Below, in pieces: positions 1-7,878 of a stretch of 11,408 bases of DNA. The position numbers were made by a program, and so were the translations under genes. The notes under the pieces were generated by a model, which searched no databases, was not told the DNA's origin, and worked only from the letters and a program-made list of their open reading frames with translations. The stretch lies in NCBI GenBank assembly GCA_963922455.1, contig CAWUIO010000161.1, positions 1 through 11,408 of the forward strand, read 5' to 3'. Origin of the DNA: CAWUIO01 sp963922455 (GTDB taxonomy: Bacteria; Bacteroidota; Bacteroidia; Cytophagales; Microscillaceae). Positions within the stretch are counted from its first letter, which is position 1. Each line of letters begins with the position of its first letter.

Positions 1-6
1 GGCAGC

Positions 7-126
7 CTAGCCCGGCCCGCGCAGGTACATACGGCCTTTATACTCGGGTTTGTTATAGCGCGGGCAAGCCCCAAAAATCAAATACCCGGCTTTACAGGAC
101 GAATAGTTGGGCCATAAATAGCCCAT
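7..126 (-). CDS. Doubtful small ORF of 39 residues, unrecognised
   Basis: A short minus-strand reading frame begins with ATG at 126 and ends with TAG at 9-7; an in-frame TAA lies four codons upstream, so it cannot be extended. The peptide is rich in Tyr, Gly and Arg, with two Cys, and contains the stretch ACPRYNKPEYKGRMYL. There is no signal peptide, no obvious ribosome binding site and no recognised domain. It could be a real small protein, a decayed gene end, or chance. I list it only because the composition is more protein-like than the surrounding non-coding DNA. Confidence is low. Confidence 0.15.
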   Translation of the reverse strand: MGYLWPNYSSCKAGYLIFGACPRYNKPEYKGRMYLRGPG

Positions 127-195
127 ATTTACTGCTTAATACGGTTGTTAGTAGGATGTGAAGGGAAAAAATCGTGGAGGATTTAAAAATATGTT

Positions 196-203
196 TAGTT
201 TTG
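196..203 (+). promoter_or_regulatory. Possible -7 promoter element (TAGTTTTG) of the BON-LysM gene
   Basis: TAGTTTTG matches the Bacteroidota -7 consensus TAnnTTTG exactly and lies 30 bases before the ATG at 234. This would give a leader of roughly 24 bases. No TTG is present 17-23 bases upstream; only the weak TCGTG at 172-176 is in place. The assignment is therefore tentative. Confidence 0.35.
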
Positions 204-233
204 GGCTTTGCTTAATCTTAAACTTTTGACAAC

Positions 234-665
234 ATGGGACTATTTGACTTTGACAAAAAAGAAGCCGACAACAAATTGGCGGAGCTTATTACCCAGCAAG
301 TAAGTGATAAGTTTGAAGTACAAGGCTTACAAGTAAGCGTAGCTGAAAAAAAAGTAAGCATCAGCGGTAGTCTGAATAGCGAAGATACGAAGAAGTCTAT
401 CTTAGAAATGGTTCAGGGCCTAGAAGGCGTAGCTGGCGTAGAAGATCAATTGGAAGTCCTGGAAGAAAACGTAGAGAAAAGCGATAGCGGAGCAAAAGTC
501 TACACGGTACAATCCGGGGATACCCTTTGGGGAATTTCTGAGAAATTTTTGGGTAATGGAGCCGATTACATGAAAATTTTTGAGGCTAACAAAGAGGTAT
601 GGAAAGACTATAATGATGACCCCAATGTTTTGTATCCCGGTTGGAAGTTAACCATTCCACAATAG
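234..665 (+). CDS. kbp: BON-LysM domain protein, Kbp/YgaU (LysM) family
   Basis: This 143-residue protein has the architecture of E. coli Kbp (YgaU, also called LysM), a small cytoplasmic potassium-binding protein of about 149 residues. It opens with MGLFDF, close to the E. coli start. A BON domain follows at about residues 13-77 (VSISGSL then VAGVEDQL), and a LysM domain at about 88-142, with the typical YTVQSGDTLWGIS start and YPGWKLTIP end. There is no signal peptide, so the LysM domain is probably not facing peptidoglycan. The gene appears to be monocistronic: a candidate -7 element lies just upstream and a hairpin terminator starts 47 bases after the stop. The family assignment is firm. 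Potassium binding is inferred from the E. coli protein and has not been shown here. The Asp/Asn-rich loop at 125-131 (DYNDDPN) is longer than in E. coli. Confidence 0.9.
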   Translation: MGLFDFDKKEADNKLAELITQQVSDKFEVQGLQVSVAEKKVSISGSLNSEDTKKSILEMVQGLEGVAGVEDQLEVLEENVEKSDSGAKVYTVQSGDTLWGISEKFLGNGADYMKIFEANKEVWKDYNDDPNVLYPGWKLTIPQ

Positions 666-711
666 TTCAAGCTTCCGTCTTTGGCTTAACAAGACCAAGG
701 TATAGCGGTAT

Positions 712-760
712 AACCGGATTGTTTTTAGATATGTATGTATCAAATAATCCGGTTTGTTTT
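712..760 (+). terminator. Hairpin terminator between convergent genes
   Basis: The left arm at 712-724 pairs with 742-754 (core AACCGGATT / AATCCGGTT, 13 pairs including one G-U). The loop is 17 bases and a T-rich run TGTTTTTT follows. It fits intrinsic termination of the BON-LysM gene. It also sits right at the 3' end of the minus-strand phosphodiesterase gene, but its minus-strand side lacks a good T run, so termination is likely stronger in the plus direction. Confidence 0.8.
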
Positions 761-1732
761 TTACTCCGAACGCATCATCCCTAAGGTATCTCCTATGATC
801 GTCCTGAAACGGTCTGGATAGTCTGTAATAAGCCCATCCACCTTGAGGCGTAGCATGCGCCCCATATCCTCAGCTTGGTTGACGGTCCAGGGAATCACCT
901 TCATCCCCATTTTGTGGGCTTTCTGGACCAGGCCCCTATCTAAATTTTCATAATTAGGGCTATACACTTGCGGAATAAATCCTAGGCTACGCACGCCTTT
1001 TTCTAATAACTTGGCATCCCCTAGCAGGAGTACCAGGGGCAAATCAGGATCTAATGTGTGCATCGCTTGTAAGGTACGGGGGTCAAAAGACTGTATAAAC
1101 ACACGGTCACGAATTTCTAAGCTATCAATGGCTTCCTTGAGTAAGCGAACGAATACCTCGGGGGCGGGATGATACACAGAATCACCTTCTGGGGAAGATT
1201 TGGTCTCAATATTATAGTAAATGGTCCCTAGTTGATTTTGTCTGATATACGCTTCGGTTTCTTGAATGGCTGTAATGAGCCGTGGTTTGGCCAGGGCTAG
1301 TCTGGCTTGCTCGGGAAAACCAGGGTGGGCCAGGCTTCCACAATCATAAGCCTCTATCTCCTCGGCGGTGAGTTGATAAATATTATACTTTCGCTCGGAG
1401 CCTTCCGGAATTGAGTCCCCTTGAGCGTCTAGGCATATCGTAGCCGAAAAAAACGGTTCGTGCGAAAGAATTAACTGATGATCTTTACTGACCACAGCAT
1501 CCATTTCTAGGGTTTTCACGCCCAAATCCAGGGCTTTTTTGAAGCTGGGCACTGTGTTTTCGGGCATAAGGCCCCGGGCCCCTCTATGTCCTTGTAAATC
1601 AAAGGTAGAATCTACTTGTAGAAAGTCGGCCGGAGGGTTTTCCACGGATTGTATGGTCCCCCGGGAATCGGCCAGGGGGTTGCAGGCACTTATGGTAACT
1701 AGCAGGAGGTAGATAAGCAACATGTCTTTCAT
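761..1732 (-). CDS. Glycerophosphodiester phosphodiesterase lipoprotein (GlpQ/UgpQ-like)
   Basis: GDPD enzymes hydrolyse glycerophosphodiesters, from deacylated phospholipids, to glycerol-3-phosphate and an alcohol. They are TIM-barrel enzymes needing a divalent metal. The 323-residue protein shows the family signatures: HRGARG at 49-54 with the first catalytic His, PENT at 57-60 with metal-binding Glu58, EMD at 76-78, the second catalytic His in SHEP (His91), IETK at 175-178 with a further metal-binding Glu, PWTVN at 281-285, and the terminal DGLITDYPDR at 299-308. The N-terminus is a lipoprotein signal with lipobox ISA-Cys17, so the enzyme should be membrane-anchored outside the cytoplasm. 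Start chosen at ATG 1732; the Met at residue 4 is an alternative. It lies 48 bases downstream of a small membrane-protein gene on the same strand, so the two are probably co-transcribed. The precise substrate is unknown. Confidence 0.93.
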   Translation of the reverse strand: MKDMLLIYLLLVTISACNPLADSRGTIQSVENPPADFLQVDSTFDLQGHRGARGLMPENTVPSFKKALDLGVKTLEMDAVVSKDHQLILSHEPFFSATICLDAQGDSIPEGSERKYNIYQLTAEEIEAYDCGSLAHPGFPEQARLALAKPRLITAIQETEAYIRQNQLGTIYYNIETKSSPEGDSVYHPAPEVFVRLLKEAIDSLEIRDRVFIQSFDPRTLQAMHTLDPDLPLVLLLGDAKLLEKGVRSLGFIPQVYSPNYENLDRGLVQKAHKMGMKVIPWTVNQAEDMGRMLRLKVDGLITDYPDRFRTIIGDTLGMMRSE

Positions 1733-1780
1733 AGGAAAGGGGGACTTAATCGTGTAAAGGGGATAGCATACGGGAATAAT

Positions 1781-1990
1781 TTATTGAGGAGGCCTTTTCT
1801 TTCGCTTCCACCAGACCAAAATCCATAGTCCGACTACTACGCCAAAAGATAATATCATCAATTGGGTAAACTGCTTAGCCGCCTGTACTTCGGGGCTTTG
1901 GGCCCTTGCCAAAGCCGGGGCCAATAATAAGATTCCTAGACCATAAACGTAGGCAAATCTCAAAAAAGATGTCCGAATAAATTGATCCAT
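1781..1990 (-). CDS. Small membrane protein of unknown function
   Basis: The 69-residue product starts at ATG 1990. The first hydrophobic stretch (about 11-27, ending APALARAQ) looks like a signal peptide with cleavage near residue 31. A second, at about 44-60 (LMILSFGVVVGLWILVWW), is a clear transmembrane helix followed by a basic tail, KRKKRPPQ. A longer frame from TTG at 2074 exists, but it would bury the signal peptide behind 28 extra residues, so the internal ATG is preferred. After processing it would be a single-span protein with a short outer segment and a positively charged cytoplasmic end. I do not recognise a family; tiny proteins of this layout (for example CcmD-like) occur in Bacteroidota, but no diagnostic motif supports that name. 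It precedes the phosphodiesterase gene by 48 bases, suggesting an operon. Confidence 0.6.
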   Translation of the reverse strand: MDQFIRTSFLRFAYVYGLGILLLAPALARAQSPEVQAAKQFTQLMILSFGVVVGLWILVWWKRKKRPPQ

Positions 1991-2535
1991 AGCTGCAAAG
2001 GAAACAATTCTTAGAAAGAAAGCCTGGAAAGCGCTTAAAAATTCCTCAAAATAGGCCTTATGAAACAGGGGCAATCCTATCCATTTTGCGGGTTTGCATA
2101 GCTTGCAAGTCTAGCATTAAGAAAACTGACCGTAAAAACTTACACGTGTAGCATTCGGGTGGGGCTGGGGTAGCAAAGCCGAAGATAGTCTTGGAATTGT
2201 GAAATAAGATCAGAATATTACTTGGCATAAAAAGAAAGCACCTTCTATAAATAAGGAGTAAACCAGTTTAAACCAAATATAATCCTAAAATTAACATCAT
2301 AGTAAGTATGCATACAATATATTATTCACGATTTTTCCCTATCCACAGTTGGTTTATATTGGAAGAAATGAGCTTTTTGAGCTTGTTAATTTAAAGACTT
2401 TAAACAATTTTTACACCCAATGTGATTATATTTATGACATTGCGATTATTTGGCACGCTATCTAGGGCGTTGCCAATTTAATTCGTAATTTCATACTACT
2501 AAATGTTTTTTTTAACAATTTAATTGATTTGTTCT
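1991..2535. other. AT-rich divergent intergenic region
   Basis: No convincing gene lies between the small membrane-protein gene (minus) and susC (plus). The region holds two 10-base perfect palindromes, TACACGTGTA at 2141-2150 and GTATGCATAC at 2306-2315, an 8-base GTTTAAAC at 2266-2273, and a bulged palindrome at 2450-2476. No exact TAnnTTTG promoter was found on the plus strand upstream of susC, so its promoter may be atypical or recognised by an alternative sigma factor. The divergent promoter of the small membrane-protein gene should also lie here. Confidence 0.5.
2450..2476. promoter_or_regulatory. Bulged palindrome upstream of susC (possible operator or leader hairpin)
   Basis: TTGGCACGC (2450-2458) is complementary to GCGTTGCCAA (2467-2476) with a single bulged base, enclosing an 8-base loop. 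It lies 59 bases before the susC ATG in otherwise AT-rich DNA. It could be a regulator-binding site or an RNA hairpin in the leader; it has no T run, so it is not an intrinsic terminator. Confidence 0.4.
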
Positions 2536-5532
2536 ATGGTAAAACGTTTACTACTTAGCTTTTTCTTGAGCGTGTTTTGTGTCGTAATGGCATTTGCTCA
2601 GGATAGAGTGGTATCCGGACAAGTAACGGATCCTGAGACCGGTGAAGGAATCCCGGGCGTTACAGTATTAGTAAAAAATACTACTCAAGGAACAGTTACC
2701 GATGCTTCAGGTAACTATCAAATTAGTGTTCCTGAAGGAGGTATCCTGGTATTTCAAGCCGTAGGTTTGGAGACGCAGGAAGTTACAGTAGGAGCTCAGT
2801 CTACCATCAATCTTGAAATGGGTAGTGCCGTTCAAGGGTTGAACGAGGTGGTGGTTGTTGGTTATGGAGAGCAGTCTGATAAAACTTTGGTTCAGTCTAT
2901 CTCTCGAGTAAACTCAGAAAGCTTTGAAAACTTTCCCTTAGTATCTGTACAGGAAGTTTTACAAGGTCAAGCTGCTGGGGTACAAATGACCGCTACTTCT
3001 GGGGTTGTGGGTTCTTCTTCAGCTATTCGTATTCGTGGGGTAAGCTCTATTACTTCCGGAACTAGCCCGCTATTCGTAGTGGATGGGGTTCCTTTGAATG
3101 ATGGTGACTATTCTAATGCATTGGGAGCAACACCTTTGAACCCCTTGGCTGATTTGAACCCTCAAGACATCGCTTCTATTTCTATCTTAAAAGATGCGGC
3201 AGCGGTATCAATCTACGGTTCACGGGGAGCTAACGGGGTAATCTTGATTACTACCAAACGAGGTGGCCTCAACGAAAAGACCGTATTTAGCTTTGACTAC
3301 TACACAGGTTGGTCTAAGCCCACTACTACACCTGATATGATGGATGCTGATCAGTTCCGTCAGTTCCGAGCAGACGTGTTCACGATTCAAGGTACTCCTA
3401 CCGATCCTAATGATGCTGATGTATTCCCTCAGACTTCCTTTGATTGGCCATCTGCCGTGGAGCAAACAGGACGCGTAAGTTCTTACTCTTTGTCGGCCCG
3501 TGGTGGTACTGCCAAAACTTCTTTCTATGTTGGTTTGACTTACTTCAACAAAGAAGGGTATATCATTGGTAATGAGTTGGACCGTGTGAACCTTACTTCA
3601 AATATCAACCACGAAGCTAGCGACAAACTACGATTTGGATTGAGCTTGAAACTTTCTAACTCGAAGTATGATCGTGTAAACTCCGATAACAGTACGTTTG
3701 CTCCCTTTACTTCGGCCTTCTTGCAACTACCATGGGTAGAAGCTTTTAACGATGATGGTACTTTTACACAAACTGGTTTTATTCGTAACGTTGTGGCTCG
3801 TGAGCAAACTAGCCAATCTTACTTCGTTTCTCGTCGTGTAATTGGTAACTTCTACTTGGAAGTTGAGCCTATCCAAGGTTTGGTACTTCGTACCGATAAT
3901 GGTTTAGATGTGGTACAAACTGAAGAGCGCGAGCGTGATTTGGAAGTATTTGAGCCAGGTGGATATGCTTACGAAGAGAACAACCAAGATATCAAATGGT
4001 TGAGCACCAATACTATCGCTTACCGTCGTACATTCGGTGATCACTCAATCAACGTATTGACTGGTTTTAGTTTTGAAACTGCCGACCGTAATGATATCGC
4101 CGTTGAAGGGGTTGGCTTTGCCACAGATGCCCTTCCAAACGTAGCCTCAGCGGCAACGCCTACAACTACATTTGCATCTGGTACTCGTTGGGCCTTGGAT
4201 TCTCAATTTGGACGAGTAAACTATAACTACAAAGAGAAGTACATTATTGAAGGTACCGTTCGACGAGATGGATCTTCTCGTTTCGGTCCTGATCGTCGTT
4301 ATGGTACTTTCTGGTCTGTGGCTGGGGGATGGAACATCTCAGATGAGGCTTTCATGGAAAACATCGCTTTCCTTGATTTCTTGAAATTACGTGTGAGCTA
4401 CGGAACCACGGGTAATGACCGTATTGGTAACTTTACTTGGCAAGGATTGTACGGTGGAGGTAATGACTACAATGGTCTTCCTGGATTTGAGCCCTCTAAC
4501 CCGGCTAACTTGAACTTATCTTGGGAGGAAACTGAGCAGTTTGACGTAACAATCTCTGCTGGTTTACTTAAGAATCGCATCTCGTTTGATATCAGTTACT
4601 ACAACAAGAATACTACGAACTTGCTCTTAGATCGTGACTTGGAGTGGAATGAAACTGGATTCGCGGATATCCAATCTAACTTAGGTGAGCTTCGTAACCA
4701 AGGTATTGATTTCAACATCAACACTGTTAACTTGGATGTTGCTGGATTTAAGTGGACTACCAACTTGAACTTAGGTTACCTAGATAATGAAGTAACTAGC
4801 CTACCTGGTGTAGCTGAAGACAATGAAGGTCGTCCTTTCGTTACTGGTTCGGCTAACCAACGTGCTATCGTTAACTATCCTGTAAACACTTACTTCTTGA
4901 TTCCTTACATTGGCGTTAACTCTCAAACGGGTGAAGCGGAGTGGTTAGGTATTAACGGTGAGCCTACTAGCAACCCTACGCAGGATGACCGACGTATCTT
5001 GGGACAAGCCCTTCCTAAGTGGAATGGTGGTTTCACCAATACATTCACGTATAAAGGTATCACGTTGACTGCCTTCTTTACCTTCCAGGCTGGTGGTAAA
5101 TTATACGATGATGGTCTTCGTTTTACGGATAATGCGGCCACAGGTTCATTCAACAAACGTGTAGCTGTACTGGATATCTGGAGAAACCCAGGTGATGCGG
5201 CTTTCGTACCCTCTCCGGCTGCGGCTAGCTTTGCAGATTGGGATCAACGATCAGGTTTACACCTTTACAGTAATTCCTTCCTACGTTTACGTAACTTGAG
5301 AATTGCTTATGACTTCCCTAAGTCTTTGATGCAGAAAACCAAATATATCAACAGCTTTACGGTATATGCTATGGGAACCAACATTGCTACTTTCTTCAAT
5401 AGCTTCTATAAGGATGTAGGATGGGATCCTGAGTCTACCGAAGATGGTGATTTAACTGGAAGCCAATCTGAATTATTCTTTACTCCTCCTCAGGAAAAAG
5501 CATTTACTGTTGGAGTTAGAATGGGCTTCTAA
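2536..5532 (+). CDS. susC: SusC/RagA-family TonB-dependent outer-membrane transporter
   Basis: SusC-type proteins are 22-strand outer-membrane barrels that import oligosaccharides, peptides or other ligands captured by a SusD lid, driven by TonB. The 998-residue product has a signal peptide cleaved after AFA (residue 21). A carboxypeptidase-regulatory-like domain follows at about 25-95 (VSGQVTD, GIPGVTVLVKNT, GTVTDASGNY). The TonB-box/plug region starts at EVVVVGYG (104-111) and runs to about 243, including RIRGVSS, PLFVVDGVPL, SISILKDAAAVSIYGSRGANGVILITTKRG split across 215-243. The barrel fills the rest and ends in a terminal Phe (VRMGF), as expected for BAM-assembled barrels. Start chosen at ATG 2536 rather than TTG 2524 because it leaves a normal signal peptide. 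There is no STN domain ahead of the plug, so it is not a transducer of the sigma/anti-sigma type. susD follows 46 bases downstream. The substrate is not deducible. Confidence 0.96.
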   Translation: MVKRLLLSFFLSVFCVVMAFAQDRVVSGQVTDPETGEGIPGVTVLVKNTTQGTVTDASGNYQISVPEGGILVFQAVGLETQEVTVGAQSTINLEMGSAVQGLNEVVVVGYGEQSDKTLVQSISRVNSESFENFPLVSVQEVLQGQAAGVQMTATSGVVGSSSAIRIRGVSSITSGTSPLFVVDGVPLNDGDYSNALGATPLNPLADLNPQDIASISILKDAAAVSIYGSRGANGVILITTKRGGLNEKTVFSFDYYTGWSKPTTTPDMMDADQFRQFRADVFTIQGTPTDPNDADVFPQTSFDWPSAVEQTGRVSSYSLSARGGTAKTSFYVGLTYFNKEGYIIGNELDRVNLTSNINHEASDKLRFGLSLKLSNSKYDRVNSDNSTFAPFTSAFLQLPWVEAFNDDGTFTQTGFIRNVVAREQTSQSYFVSRRVIGNFYLEVEPIQGLVLRTDNGLDVVQTEERERDLEVFEPGGYAYEENNQDIKWLSTNTIAYRRTFGDHSINVLTGFSFETADRNDIAVEGVGFATDALPNVASAATPTTTFASGTRWALDSQFGRVNYNYKEKYIIEGTVRRDGSSRFGPDRRYGTFWSVAGGWNISDEAFMENIAFLDFLKLRVSYGTTGNDRIGNFTWQGLYGGGNDYNGLPGFEPSNPANLNLSWEETEQFDVTISAGLLKNRISFDISYYNKNTTNLLLDRDLEWNETGFADIQSNLGELRNQGIDFNINTVNLDVAGFKWTTNLNLGYLDNEVTSLPGVAEDNEGRPFVTGSANQRAIVNYPVNTYFLIPYIGVNSQTGEAEWLGINGEPTSNPTQDDRRILGQALPKWNGGFTNTFTYKGITLTAFFTFQAGGKLYDDGLRFTDNAATGSFNKRVAVLDIWRNPGDAAFVPSPAAASFADWDQRSGLHLYSNSFLRLRNLRIAYDFPKSLMQKTKYINSFTVYAMGTNIATFFNSFYKDVGWDPESTEDGDLTGSQSELFFTPPQEKAFTVGVRMGF

Positions 5533-5578
5533 TTTAGTGAAGTAGGAATAAATGGTTTTATCACAACCTGAATGAATA

Positions 5579-6985
5579 ATGAAAAATATCTTTTTTAAAT
5601 ATACAGTGATTGTTGCCGTTTTGCTTGGATTTACGGCTTGCGAAGATCGCTTGGATCTAATTCCTGAACAATCTATCTCTAATGATGCTGCTTTTATCAA
5701 TGAGCAATCCACTTTTGGTGCGTTGATTGGTGCTTATAGCCTTTTCCAAGATGGCGAGATCACCGGTGGGGAATCGCAAATGATTACAGACGCAATGGCG
5801 GACAACGTAAACTTTGTAGGATCTTTCCCTACCTTACAAGATGTAAGTACGTATGATGTATTATCTACCAATGGTAGTACTCAAGCCTATTGGACAGAAG
5901 CGTATGAGTGTATTCTTGCTGCTAACGCGGTAATTGCGAACACGCCTAATGTATCAGATCCTGGATTTACCGACGCAGAAAAAAACCAAATTGTTGGAGA
6001 AGCTTTGTTTATCCGAGGTGCTACCTACTTCCATTTGGTAAATCTTTTTGCTCAGCCATTCAATAACAGTAATGGCGCTGATCTTGGAGTAGTAATCAAC
6101 AACGAACCGTTTGTTGGAGATTTTGGAGCCCAACGTTCTCGCTCTACAGTAAATGAGGTACACGCCCAAATCCGATCTGACTTGGAAGCGGCTATTCCCC
6201 TTTTAACAGGTGAGTTTGATGCTTCTTTTCCTTTACGTGCGACTCCAGTTGCTTGCCAAGCTTTGTTAGCTCGCTTGCACTTATACCGAGGTGAGTATGC
6301 CGAAGTATTAACGCGTACGCAGGAAGTAATCAATAATGGTAGTTTTACCCTAGCTAGCGATTATAGTTTCTATAATACTACTAGCTCTGAGCACATCATG
6401 ACTCTTTCTCACTCGGCAATTGATGGGTCTGAGTGGGCCTTGTGGTATACATCTCCTACCGAAGGTGGACGGGGTGATGCGCCTTTCTCTGATGAATTAC
6501 TCGCAGCTTTTGATACAACTGCCGACTTGCGTTTCACAACCCTGAATGTAACCCGTCAGGCGGCTGATGCAGTTGATCGTATCTTCACTTCTAAGTTTCC
6601 TAACGGTACTACCAATGAAGATAACTCTCCATTCTTGCGATACACAGAGTTGTTGTTGAACCGTGCCGAAGCCTTAGTACAATCTACTAATTCAGTTAAC
6701 GCGGAAGCTATCACCATCTTGAATGATCTACGTACTCGTGCGGGATTGTCTACTTTCACAGCAGGTGATTTTGCTTCGCCTCAGGCTTTGATCGATCAAT
6801 TATTAGATGAGCGTCGTAAAGAGCTTTGCTTTGAAGGACACCGTCGTATGGACTTATTGCGTAATGGTCTTCCCCTACGTCAAGGTCTAGCCGATGCTGC
6901 TTTTGGGGGTAACGAAACCGTATTCCCAATCCCTCAGCGTGAAGTGGACTTGAACCCGAATCTAGCCCAAAACCCTGGATTCTAG
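5579..6985 (+). CDS. susD: SusD/RagB-family nutrient-binding outer-membrane lipoprotein
   Basis: SusD proteins are surface lipoproteins that bind the ligand and cap the partner SusC barrel. The 468-residue product begins with a lipoprotein signal ending GFTA-Cys21. The acidic CED after the cysteine agrees with surface export in Bacteroidota. The helical TPR-like body is visible (EALFIRGATYFHLVNLFAQPF at about 141-161, broken by no gap; RATPVACQALLARLHLY near the middle). The C-terminal family signatures are ERRKELCFEGHRRMDLLR at 411-428 and FPIPQREVDLNPNLAQNPGF at 449-468. At 468 residues it is on the short side for the family. It is 46 bases after susC with no terminator between, so the two form an operon that ends at the strong hairpin at 7003. 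Because binding residues vary widely in this family, the ligand cannot be named; calling it starch-binding would be unjustified. Confidence 0.95.
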   Translation: MKNIFFKYTVIVAVLLGFTACEDRLDLIPEQSISNDAAFINEQSTFGALIGAYSLFQDGEITGGESQMITDAMADNVNFVGSFPTLQDVSTYDVLSTNGSTQAYWTEAYECILAANAVIANTPNVSDPGFTDAEKNQIVGEALFIRGATYFHLVNLFAQPFNNSNGADLGVVINNEPFVGDFGAQRSRSTVNEVHAQIRSDLEAAIPLLTGEFDASFPLRATPVACQALLARLHLYRGEYAEVLTRTQEVINNGSFTLASDYSFYNTTSSEHIMTLSHSAIDGSEWALWYTSPTEGGRGDAPFSDELLAAFDTTADLRFTTLNVTRQAADAVDRIFTSKFPNGTTNEDNSPFLRYTELLLNRAEALVQSTNSVNAEAITILNDLRTRAGLSTFTAGDFASPQALIDQLLDERRKELCFEGHRRMDLLRNGLPLRQGLADAAFGGNETVFPIPQREVDLNPNLAQNPGF

Positions 6986-7002
6986 GAACAATCTTACTAT
7001 GC

Positions 7003-7030
7003 AAAAAAGGCCGGTTTTCCGGCCTTTTTT
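7003..7030 (+). terminator. Strong intrinsic terminator of the susCD operon
   Basis: A perfect 12-bp stem, AAAAAAGGCCGG at 7003-7014 and its complement at 7019-7030, closes a TTTT loop and ends in six T. It starts 17 bases after the susD stop. The A-run on the left arm makes it symmetric, so it could work in both directions. Confidence 0.93.
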
Positions 7031-7031
7031 A

Positions 7032-7060
7032 TTGGTATTAAGTCATCTAATTTATATTTG
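7032..7060 (+). promoter_or_regulatory. Bacteroidota-type promoter (TTG-N18-TATATTTG)
   Basis: TATATTTG at 7053-7060 matches TAnnTTTG exactly, and TTG at 7032-7034 lies 18 bases upstream, within the 17-23 range known for this group. It sits just after the susCD terminator and about 34 bases before the ATG at 7094. This independently argues that translation begins at 7094 and not at the in-frame TTG at 7058, which is part of the promoter. Confidence 0.65.
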
Positions 7061-7093
7061 TATCAAGTAGGAAATACTATAAAAATAACCATT

Positions 7094-7798
7094 ATGAAAT
7101 TTAATCCAATTCTACCAATCCTGATAATTAGCTTATTCAACACAGCTGTTTATGCACAAAGCGAGAGCCGAGAAGGTGAAAATCTCAATTATGTAGATAC
7201 TGGGGCTTTCTGGTACATTGCCGGGGCAGGAAATAACTATGACACTCAGGGCAGCCCTTTTCTCTTTGATCAGTTTTCCATTGGGCACCTTAAGCAAGGC
7301 GATAAAATCACTAAAAACTTGATGATCAAATTTAATGTCTTAGAAAAAAAGGTTATGATCGTTCGCCCATTCGAGTTTGACACTGTATATGTAGATCAAA
7401 GAAACCTTTCCGGTTTTGAGTTTGCGGCCAATGGCAAAGTCTATGATTTTGTCCTATTAAGAGCCAACGAAGTTAAAAACGTACCCAAAACAGGCTTTTA
7501 TGAGGTACTCTACAACGGAAAAAATAAATTATTTAAAGAATATGTAAAAGACGTGGTTGTAGGTGACTTCCAAGGAGTATACTCGGCCGAGAAAAAAGCA
7601 GATAAGATTGTTGATCGCAAGCCGAAGTTATTTATCTTCACATCCGAAAATGAACTGTATGAAGTAAACAAAAAAAGCAAGGATATAGATGAAATCTTCG
7701 GAGAAGAAATGGCCCAGTACGCAGCGGATAACAAAATAAAATTTAGCAAACCCAGCCAAGTGATCCGATTTCTAGAATATGTGGACTCAGTGGAGTAG
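7094..7798 (+). CDS. Secreted protein of unknown function (Bacteroidota-type)
   Basis: The product has 234 residues from ATG 7094, with a signal peptide cleaved after VYA (residue 21). The mature protein is mixed alpha/beta, Lys-rich, without cysteines or further membrane segments. It shows a pattern I associate with an uncharacterised group of Bacteroidota secreted proteins: an N-terminal 'GSPFLFDQF' element, a strand-rich half (KFNVLEKKVMIVR, GFYEVLYNGKNKLFKEY), and a helical C-terminus with a Lys-rich LYEVNKKSKDIDEIFG...NKIKFSKPSQVIRFLEYVDS stretch. No catalytic or binding motif is visible. A dedicated promoter and a terminator on each side indicate a single-gene transcript. The in-frame TTG at 7058 is rejected as a start because it would add 12 residues before the signal peptide. 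Function is unknown, and the family resemblance is from memory, not a search. Confidence 0.8.
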   Translation: MKFNPILPILIISLFNTAVYAQSESREGENLNYVDTGAFWYIAGAGNNYDTQGSPFLFDQFSIGHLKQGDKITKNLMIKFNVLEKKVMIVRPFEFDTVYVDQRNLSGFEFAANGKVYDFVLLRANEVKNVPKTGFYEVLYNGKNKLFKEYVKDVVVGDFQGVYSAEKKADKIVDRKPKLFIFTSENELYEVNKKSKDIDEIFGEEMAQYAADNKIKFSKPSQVIRFLEYVDSVE

Positions 7799-7824
7799 TT
7801 TCCTGGCTCATACCCCATAATAAT

Positions 7825-7859
7825 AAAGGGCGGTACTTTCTAGTAAAGTACTGCCCTTT
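7825..7859. terminator. Hairpin terminator between convergent genes
   Basis: The arms at 7825-7839 (AAAGGGCGGTACTTT) and 7845-7859 pair over 15 positions with one G-U, around the loop CTAGT. It lies 26 bases after the stop of the secreted-protein gene and 19 bases beyond the end of the minus-strand protease gene. The T run is only three bases on the plus side and TTTATTATTAT on the minus side, so it probably serves both genes. Confidence 0.8.
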
Positions 7860-7878
7860 GACTTGAATACCTACCCCA

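Noticed and set aside
1991..2074. TTG-started extension of the small membrane protein
   Set aside because: It would place 28 residues before the signal-like segment; ATG 1990 is a better start.
2524..2535. TTG start four codons upstream of the susC ATG
   Set aside because: The ATG at 2536 gives a normal Lys/Arg-led signal peptide; the extension adds nothing.
2536..6985. Starch utilisation locus
   Set aside because: SusC and SusD names reflect family only; no amylase or SusR-type regulator is present.
7058..7093. TTG-started extension of the secreted protein
   Set aside because: The TTG lies in the -7 promoter element TATATTTG, so it cannot be in the transcript.
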